From assembly GCA_035547955.1 (NCBI GenBank), contig DASZTR010000123.1:1-18120 (forward strand): a stretch of DNA of 18,120 nucleotides. Reading direction: 5' to 3'. The notes beneath the pieces were generated by a model that saw only the letters and a program-made list of their open reading frames with translations, made no database searches and was not told the DNA's origin. Shown piece by piece: positions 13,290 to 18,120 of the stretch. Source of the DNA: Nitrososphaera sp035547955 (GTDB lineage: Archaea; Thermoproteota; Nitrososphaeria; Nitrososphaerales; Nitrososphaeraceae). Made by a program: the position numbers and the translations under genes. Within the stretch, counting starts at the first letter, position 1. The number at the start of each line of letters is the position of its first letter.

Positions 13290-13374
13290 CAGAGCAATAA
13301 CGCCGCGTGATTCGGTGGCTATCGATACAGAGAGCATGTTTACTCTATAAGCACATACTAGCTTTTTATACTAC

Positions 13375-13566
13375 ATGCAATTATTCCAGTGCATGCGTGA
13401 ATCCGAGCTCGTCCAGATGCACTGGGACATCGTCAAGCTGCTATCGCTTGGCGTGGATGAAAGGTTCCTCCAGGAATCAAACATCACCCCAGAGCAGGCA
13501 AGGGAACTAGTGAAGGGCTTGCTCTACCTGCGCGAGCGCTACGGCGACAGGCTCAGCAAGCAGTAG
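13375..13566 (+). CDS. Small helical hypothetical protein, 57-63 aa
   Basis: This small acidic/basic protein is predicted fully helical (ESELVQMHWDIVKLLSLG, then ITPEQARELVKGLLYLRERY). The ITPEQA turn starts a second helix, so it looks like a helical hairpin or UBA-like mini-domain. I recognise no named family. There are two candidate starts: ATG 13375 and ATG 13393. A TATA-like box at 13344-13350 (TCTATAAG region) fits the first, and one at 13363-13371 (TTTTTATAC region) fits the second. The gene is convergent with sucD, 39 nt away. Size and the clean TATA spacing support it as real. Confidence 0.65.
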   Translation: MQLFQCMRESELVQMHWDIVKLLSLGVDERFLQESNITPEQARELVKGLLYLRERYGDRLSKQ

Positions 13567-13590
13567 CGGCCAACAAAATTTTAATCAAGT

Positions 13591-13597
13591 AAAAAAA
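13591..13597 (-). terminator. T7 terminator after sucCD
   Basis: Seven A residues on the plus strand give a U7 tract about 9 nt after the sucD stop codon. A pure U-tract is enough for archaeal polymerase release. Confidence 0.5.
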
Positions 13598-13605
13598 GAC
13601 CTGGC

Positions 13606-14541
13606 TTACTTGCGCATCTTTTGCGCAAGCAGTTCTGGCACTTCTCCCGGGCGCTTTGCCACCGGCACACCGGCCTTCGCATAGTTTGACACCTTGGAAT
13701 CGGCAGAGCCATAATTGCCATAAACTATGGCGCCTGCATGGCCCATCCTCTTTTCCTTCGGCGCAGCCCTACCCGCAATGTACGCCACTACTGGCTTTGA
13801 AAACGATGTCTTTATGATGTACTCGGCAAGCTGCTCCTCCGCGTCACCGCCAATTTCGCCAACAACTACTACGGAATCAACATCGCGCCTGTTTCGGATC
13901 AGGTCGAACGCCTCTATCAGGTTTGTTCCGTTTATCGGGTCGCCACCGATGCCAAACGCCAGCCTCTGTCCAAAACCCTTGTTTGTCAGGTTAAAAGAAC
14001 ACTCATACATCAGCGTGCCGCTCCTTGAAAACACGACTGTGCTGCCCGCCTTGAACGGCTGCGCCGGCATGATGCCCACCTTCATGACCTCCGGCACGAT
14101 GACGCCGGGGGTGTTAGGGCCGACCATCCTTGCTCCCTTGCTCTTGGCGTATTCAAGGACCTTTATCGAGTCGCGCACCGGCACATGCTCGGGTATCGCG
14201 ACGAGCAGCTTCACGCCCGCGTCAAGAGCTTCGACTGCGGCGCCGTAAAAGAACTGTGCGGGCACAAAGATGCCAGAAATCTTGGCGCCGGTCGCCTTGA
14301 CGGCGTCCGCCATGCCGTTGTAGACTGGTATTCCCTCAAACGTCTGCCCGCCCTTGCCAGGCGTGACGCCTGCCGCCACATTGGTGCCGTACGCCTTCAT
14401 GAGACGCGTGTGCGTCGAGCCATAGCTCCCGGTAATCCCCTGGATCACCACGGGCTTTTTGCCATAGTCGCTGTCGCCTGTTTTGCCGACGAGTATGTCA
14501 AAGATGTCGAATTTATTATTCTCCATGACCATCATCTTCAC
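13606..14541 (-). CDS. sucD: Succinate-CoA ligase (ADP-forming), alpha subunit
   Basis: This 311-residue protein, with SucC, interconverts succinyl-CoA + ADP/GDP + Pi and succinate + CoA + ATP/GTP in the cytosol. In ammonia-oxidising archaea this joins the partial TCA cycle to the 3-hydroxypropionate/4-hydroxybutyrate cycle, which passes through succinyl-CoA. The CoA-binding Rossmann domain is seen at the N-terminus (VIQGITGSYGSTHT, 32-45, and VGPNTPGVI, 140-148). The phospho-histidine lies in MGHAGAIV (His268). Length matches the bacterial/archaeal family. The GTG at 14541 overlaps the sucC stop as GTGA, so translation is coupled; ATGs at 14535, 14532 and 14526 are alternatives. A T7 tract terminates the operon at 13591-13597. 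Nothing looks broken. Confidence 0.95.
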   Translation of the reverse strand: MKMMVMENNKFDIFDILVGKTGDSDYGKKPVVIQGITGSYGSTHTRLMKAYGTNVAAGVTPGKGGQTFEGIPVYNGMADAVKATGAKISGIFVPAQFFYGAAVEALDAGVKLLVAIPEHVPVRDSIKVLEYAKSKGARMVGPNTPGVIVPEVMKVGIMPAQPFKAGSTVVFSRSGTLMYECSFNLTNKGFGQRLAFGIGGDPINGTNLIEAFDLIRNRRDVDSVVVVGEIGGDAEEQLAEYIIKTSFSKPVVAYIAGRAAPKEKRMGHAGAIVYGNYGSADSKVSNYAKAGVPVAKRPGEVPELLAQKMRK

Positions 14542-15653
14542 TCTTTCTTACCGCCCACCGCCGCTACAGCGGCCTGTATTGCTTCCTCGACTGTAGGGTA
14601 TAGTTTTGCCTTGCTCCCATTGAGCATCTGCTTTGCCTTCTCTGACTCGGCGCCGGAAATCCGGGCAAATACCGGCACCGCGATAATATTGTTCTTGTAC
14701 GCGTCGAGTATCGCCTGCGCGACTAGGTCCGTCCTAACAATCCCGCCAAAGAGGTTGACTAGGATCGCCTGCACGCGCCTTATCTTGCTGATAACTATGA
14801 GCGCTTCATATATCGTCTCGGTCGTGGCACGGCCTCCAAAGTCAAGGAAGGTCCCCGCCCTGCCGCCAGCGTCAGAGACTAGATCCAATGTTGACATGAC
14901 CAGCCCCGCGCCATTCCCAATAATTGCGACGTTGCCGTCAAGCTCCACCAGCGAAAAGCCGCTCTCCTCAGCCTGCTTTTCAAGCTCTGAAACGTGCTCG
15001 TATTTCTTTAGCTCAGGGTGGCGGAACAAGGCGTTGTCGTCGATTATCACCTTTGCGTCAAGGGCGAGCATCGAGCTGTCGCCAAGGATTGCCACAGGAT
15101 TTATCTCTGCGAGCTCGGCCTCTATCTCACCGGCCATCTTGGACAGTTTCGTTACAAGATCGACAAACGACACAACAGCGCTACCCGTCAGGCCCAACTT
15201 ACTTGCAGTGTCCTCTGCCACCTGCAAGTCGATGCCGCCTATCGGAACGTCGACTACTACCTTGCTGCCGGTGCTTTCGATCTCGACTCCGCCTTCTGCC
15301 GATGCGATGAGCGAGTAGCAGCGCTTGCTCCTGTTCAAGAACAACGACAGATACAATTCTTTTTTGATGTCGGCCATCTCTTCTAGCAATATACCCCGCG
15401 GGAGCTCGCCCTTGACCTCCTTGTGGAGGAGCTCCAAGAACTTAGGCTCCAGCTCGGCCTCGGACTTGCATTTTAAGATGGCGCCAGCCTTGCCTCTTCC
15501 TCCAACGGTAAGCTGCGACTTTAGCACAAATGGATAACCAAGTTTCTTTGCCCCCTCCCTGGCTTCGGTCAGGTTGTTTGCCAGATATGAACGGGGTATC
15601 CTTATCCCGTACTGGTCAAAAAGCTCCTTGCCCTGATATTCCAGTAATCGCAT
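14538..15653 (-). CDS. sucC: Succinate-CoA ligase (ADP-forming), beta subunit
   Basis: This 371-residue ATP-grasp subunit binds nucleotide and succinate. Visible motifs are MRLLEYQGKELF at the start, VLKSQLTVGGRGKAGAI (43-59, nucleotide-binding lysine and Gly loop), ELAEINPVAI (Mg2+/ATP site), GNGAGLVMSTLDLV and GRAGTFLDFGG, and VNLFGGIVR (subunit interface and succinate site). Length is slightly under the E. coli subunit but normal for the family. The ATG at 15653 is preceded by a TATA-like box at 15678-15689 (minus strand AATTATAAATAA), leaving a ~5-nt leader. It forms a two-gene operon with sucD through a GTGA overlap. A long antisense open frame on the plus strand over this gene is codon-bias shadow. 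Confidence 0.95.
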   Translation of the reverse strand: MRLLEYQGKELFDQYGIRIPRSYLANNLTEAREGAKKLGYPFVLKSQLTVGGRGKAGAILKCKSEAELEPKFLELLHKEVKGELPRGILLEEMADIKKELYLSLFLNRSKRCYSLIASAEGGVEIESTGSKVVVDVPIGGIDLQVAEDTASKLGLTGSAVVSFVDLVTKLSKMAGEIEAELAEINPVAILGDSSMLALDAKVIIDDNALFRHPELKKYEHVSELEKQAEESGFSLVELDGNVAIIGNGAGLVMSTLDLVSDAGGRAGTFLDFGGRATTETIYEALIVISKIRRVQAILVNLFGGIVRTDLVAQAILDAYKNNIIAVPVFARISGAESEKAKQMLNGSKAKLYPTVEEAIQAAVAAVGGKKE

Positions 15654-15677
15654 AGATAATGAGGTCAGCGATTTCCG

Positions 15678-15689
15678 TTATTTATAATT
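15678..15689 (-). promoter_or_regulatory. TATA box for sucCD
   Basis: On the minus strand AATTATAAATAA lies ~26 nt upstream of a predicted transcript start near 15658, just before the ATG at 15653. It is one of the best TATA matches in the window. Confidence 0.6.
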
Positions 15690-15763
15690 CTACTTTGCGT
15701 TTGATATTGCAGAATAAACACCAAATGCAAATCGTCCACAACGTTGCAAATTCTAGCCATCGT

Positions 15764-17059
15764 TTATTCTGCCTGCTCTGGCTGTATCTTTTGAATTAGT
15801 TTGTTTATCACGAGGTACGCAAGTGCCGCAGCCGCAAGGCTCGGGAGCGTGGCGCCTACGGGAGGCATTGACTGCACGTGCAGAGGAGAGAGAGGCGACA
15901 TGACAAAGTTGAGGATCGTGCCAATGGCCCATGCCGTGACAGCGGACCATGCGACGTCTTTTTTGCCGTCGCCAAACATCATACCCTCTGTGTATTTCTG
16001 GCGCTTCACAAGGTAATAGTCGGTCAGCACGACGCCAAAGAGCGGCACGAATATGGCCCCAATCAGGAGCAGGAAAGTTTCATAGTCCTGTATGGTGACT
16101 ACTGCCGCAAGTATAGTAGAGAGTGCTGTAAACCCGATTATCAGGTGTTTTTGCGACAACCCGGGAAAGATGTTTTGCAGAGAGACTGCAGCAGAGTATA
16201 GGTCTGCAAAGGCGTTGTCAGCCTCGTCGACGAGCAGCAAGACCATCAAAAACCCAAAGAATATCGTCTGCATCGCCACGATTATTGCAAGAACGTCAAA
16301 TGTCCCAAGAAGTACTCCGCCAAAGTAGAACAGGGCGTTGGTGAGCGCGAAGCCTACTAAGGTGGCCCAGAACGCAGTCCTACTCTTTTTCGCAAAGCGG
16401 TTATAATCGGCCACAAGGGGCATCCACGATATCGGCATGGCAATGACCAAGTCAAGGGCAGTAAAGAAGGACATGCCCTTACCCGAAGACGTAAGGATGT
16501 CATGTGCGCCCGGCGCTGTCAAGAGGGTCACGATGATTATGACAGAAGTGCCGTAGGCTATCCATGCGGCAAACTTGCCAAGCCACTGCCGCGCCACTGC
16601 GAGTGGGCCAATAATCCCAAGCAGCGCGACTAAGGCACCAAACGCTGCCGCAAGCACAGGGTATGGAACGGTGTGCCCTGAAAGGAGTGCTGCTGCGCGG
16701 GCCATTATCATTATCTCAAAAGTGGTCCACCCAATAAGCTGCATCACGTTGAGGACGGAAGGCAGGTACGAGCCGCGGATGCCAAAGGCAGGCCGCATGC
16801 TCACAAGCGATGTCACGCCGTGGTCGCTCCCGATCTTGCCGGCGAGCGCAAGTAGAACCGACCCGCCGGCGGAGCCTGCTATTATTGCGAGCGTCGCGTC
16901 GACAAAGCTCGCCTCTGACAGGAACGAGCCGGCGGAAAGCACGAGCAGTCCGACCCCGAGGCTCGACCAGAGGATGAAAAAGTCAAGGCCGACCAGCCTG
17001 CGGCCTTTTTCCGGCATAGGAGTTATGCCCCACTCTGGCGCCTTGATTATCTCCTCCAC
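15764..17059 (-). CDS. NCS1-family permease, probably for thiamine pyrimidine (HMP)
   Basis: This 431-residue integral membrane protein has about 12 hydrophobic segments and the NCS1 (cytosine/purine/HMP permease) layout. It has a short polar N-terminus with PEWGITPMPEKGRR, then segments such as FFILWSSLGVGLLVLSAGSFL, MQLIGWTTFEIMIMARAAAL and a DYNRFAKK loop (PLVADYNRF). LTDYYLVKRQKY after TM 9-10 is also typical of the family. It starts with GTG at 17059, 24 nt after the thiC stop, so the two form an operon. Given this context the likely substrate is hydroxymethylpyrimidine, as for CytX-type proteins. Cytosine or another nucleobase remains possible, because the substrate is inferred from the neighbour and not from residues. 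Confidence 0.85.
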   Translation of the reverse strand: MEEIIKAPEWGITPMPEKGRRLVGLDFFILWSSLGVGLLVLSAGSFLSEASFVDATLAIIAGSAGGSVLLALAGKIGSDHGVTSLVSMRPAFGIRGSYLPSVLNVMQLIGWTTFEIMIMARAAALLSGHTVPYPVLAAAFGALVALLGIIGPLAVARQWLGKFAAWIAYGTSVIIIVTLLTAPGAHDILTSSGKGMSFFTALDLVIAMPISWMPLVADYNRFAKKSRTAFWATLVGFALTNALFYFGGVLLGTFDVLAIIVAMQTIFFGFLMVLLLVDEADNAFADLYSAAVSLQNIFPGLSQKHLIIGFTALSTILAAVVTIQDYETFLLLIGAIFVPLFGVVLTDYYLVKRQKYTEGMMFGDGKKDVAWSAVTAWAIGTILNFVMSPLSPLHVQSMPPVGATLPSLAAAALAYLVINKLIQKIQPEQAE

Positions 17060-17083
17060 AAAGAGAGAGCGTACGGCCGAGGA

Positions 17084-18120
17084 TTAAAGGATATTGTGCT
17101 TATCTCTTTTTTGCGCCGGCGCGCTTTCGGTCGAGGTCGTTAGTGCGCCCGCGTCGTCAACTCTCCGGGGCTTTCTCTGCTGCGGGAGCATTATGTACAC
17201 GCATGCCGAGCCGCACATCGTGCACGGCACATTGTTGCCGCCGTGTTGCTCACCGCGATAGTGTATGCGTTCCGCTTCTTCCGGGTTTATCGAAAGTGCG
17301 ATCTGCTTTTCCCAGTTGAGCGTGCGTCGTGCCTCCGTGATAGCAGCATCCCACTTTATCGCCTTCTCCCTTATCTTTACAAGGTCGCCGGCGTGGGCAG
17401 CTATCCTATAGGCTATGAGGCCTTCCTTTACTTCTTCCGCAGTCGGCAACCCAAGGTGCTCCGCAGGCGTGAGGTAGCACAAAAGGTCGACCCCTTCCGC
17501 CGCTGAAACTGCAGCGCCTATAGCGCTTGCAATGTGATCATAGCCGGCGGCCACATCGGTCACGAGAGGGCCCAGAACATAATATGGGATGTCACCTATG
17601 AGCGATTTGGCGAGCCTAACGTTTGCGGCAACTTCATCCAGCGGGACGTGCCCCGGTCCCTCGATCATGACTTGGACGTCCTTGGCATGCGCCCTTTTGG
17701 CAAGCCTTGCGACGTTTATCATCTCTGCCACCTGCAGCTCATCATGTGAGTCAAGTATCGAGCCGGGCCGTAGCGCGTCTCCAAGACTGAACGTTATGTC
17801 ATACTTGTTCGCTATCTCGCAGAGGTAGTCGAAGTGCTGAAAGTACGGGTTTTCCTTTTCGTATTTCAGCATCCACGCGGCGGTTATCGTGCCGCCTTTT
17901 GAGACAATCCCCCCGTGCCTCTGGACTTCAATAACCCGCTTGGCAAGCTCGTTTGTGATGCCAGAGTGGATGGTAGTATAATCAACGCCGTCCTTGGCGT
18001 TTTTTTCAAAGGCGCCAAGAAAGTCGTCTTCTGTTATGTCGAGAGGGTTCTTGGATTTTTCCACGCCGTGCCAGTACGCCTGGTACACGGGAACGGTGCC
18101 AAAGGTTATTGGAGCGGCCT
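17084..18120 (-). CDS. thiC: Phosphomethylpyrimidine synthase ThiC, partial (N-terminus outside window)
   Basis: ThiC is the radical-SAM enzyme that rearranges aminoimidazole ribotide into hydroxymethylpyrimidine phosphate for thiamine. The frame is open to the right edge (GTVPVYQAYW near 18076-18100), so the N-terminal part is missing. Clear family motifs include DYTTIHSGIT, GGIVSKGGTITAAWML, FSLGDALRPGSILDSHDELQ, QVMIEGPGHVPLDEV, YVLGPLVTDVAAGYDHI and CYLTPAEHLGLPT. The [4Fe-4S] motif near the C-terminus (17209-17232) reads CTMCGSAC, that is Cx2Cx3C, where the usual ThiC motif is Cx2Cx4C. After it a tail of about 33 residues (KPRRVDDAG, then Ala/Ser/Thr/Lys-rich) extends beyond most homologues. 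It is co-oriented with the permease 24 nt downstream. Any promoter or riboswitch lies outside the window. Confidence 0.95.
   Translation of the reverse strand, partial: AAPITFGTVPVYQAYWHGVEKSKNPLDITEDDFLGAFEKNAKDGVDYTTIHSGITNELAKRVIEVQRHGGIVSKGGTITAAWMLKYEKENPYFQHFDYLCEIANKYDITFSLGDALRPGSILDSHDELQVAEMINVARLAKRAHAKDVQVMIEGPGHVPLDEVAANVRLAKSLIGDIPYYVLGPLVTDVAAGYDHIASAIGAAVSAAEGVDLLCYLTPAEHLGLPTAEEVKEGLIAYRIAAHAGDLVKIREKAIKWDAAITEARRTLNWEKQIALSINPEEAERIHYRGEQHGGNNVPCTMCGSACVYIMLPQQRKPRRVDDAGALTTSTESAPAQKRDKHNIL

Noticed and set aside
14185..15318. Long plus-strand open frame (377 codons) antisense to sucC and sucD
   Set aside because: It is a codon-bias shadow: both sense genes have full family motifs, while the antisense product is a Ser/Ala-rich sequence with no recognisable motif.
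1..18120. tRNA or rRNA genes, insertion sequences or integrases
   Set aside because: No TPsiC-like GGTTCRA stem-loops, rRNA-like stretches, transposase or integrase motifs were recognised by eye in any region.

Overview
The window looks like the chromosome of an ammonia-oxidising archaeon, most likely a soil-type Nitrososphaera relative (Thaumarchaeota/Nitrososphaerota). The grounds are an aCPSF1/FttA termination nuclease, an archaeal UPF0147 protein, several tiny zinc-finger proteins, an archaeal SucCD pair and a ThiC. Promoters look archaeal too: TATA-like boxes sit about 26 nt before start codons, many starts look leaderless, and GTG or TTG starts are common. This assignment is inference from gene content; no rRNA or tRNA gene was seen.

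Layout. 1-1463 (minus): an ABC-2 exporter, with the ATPase gene overlapping the permease gene, which runs off the left edge. 1464-3550: an AT-richer spacer with a weak C/D-box RNA candidate, a small conserved-looking hypothetical (plus), and a site-2-type membrane metalloprotease (plus). 3551-6036: a lower-GC, gene-poor island with one doubtful small ORF and a two-gene minus-strand operon for exported proteins. That operon lies between two direct copies of an ~80-nt array, each made of three iterated ~18-nt units. 6162-8318: the termination nuclease aCPSF1/FttA, ending in a perfect hairpin plus U-tract. 8358-9795: five small genes (two zinc fingers, one AT-rich doubtful ORF, UPF0147, a winged-helix-like protein). 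9796-10554: a gene-poor stretch with possible gene debris. 10555-12692 (minus): zinc ribbon, SAM-dependent methyltransferase and a CaCA-type cation exchanger in one direction. 12744-13566 (plus): two unrecognised small proteins, the first sharing a single TATA element with the divergent zinc-ribbon gene. 13606-15653 (minus): sucC-sucD, translationally coupled. 15764-18120 (minus): thiC (running off the right edge) followed by an NCS1-family permease.

How the genes fit together. SucCD interconverts succinate and succinyl-CoA, which in these organisms links the partial TCA cycle to the 3-hydroxypropionate/4-hydroxybutyrate carbon-fixation cycle. ThiC plus the NCS1 permease form a thiamine-pyrimidine (HMP) synthesis and uptake unit. 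FttA, UPF0147 and the small zinc proteins are informational or regulatory in character. The least explained part is the exported-protein pair with its flanking iterated arrays. Those arrays are the best candidate here for an undescribed element, although one copy also sits directly upstream of the fttA promoter and could instead be regulatory.
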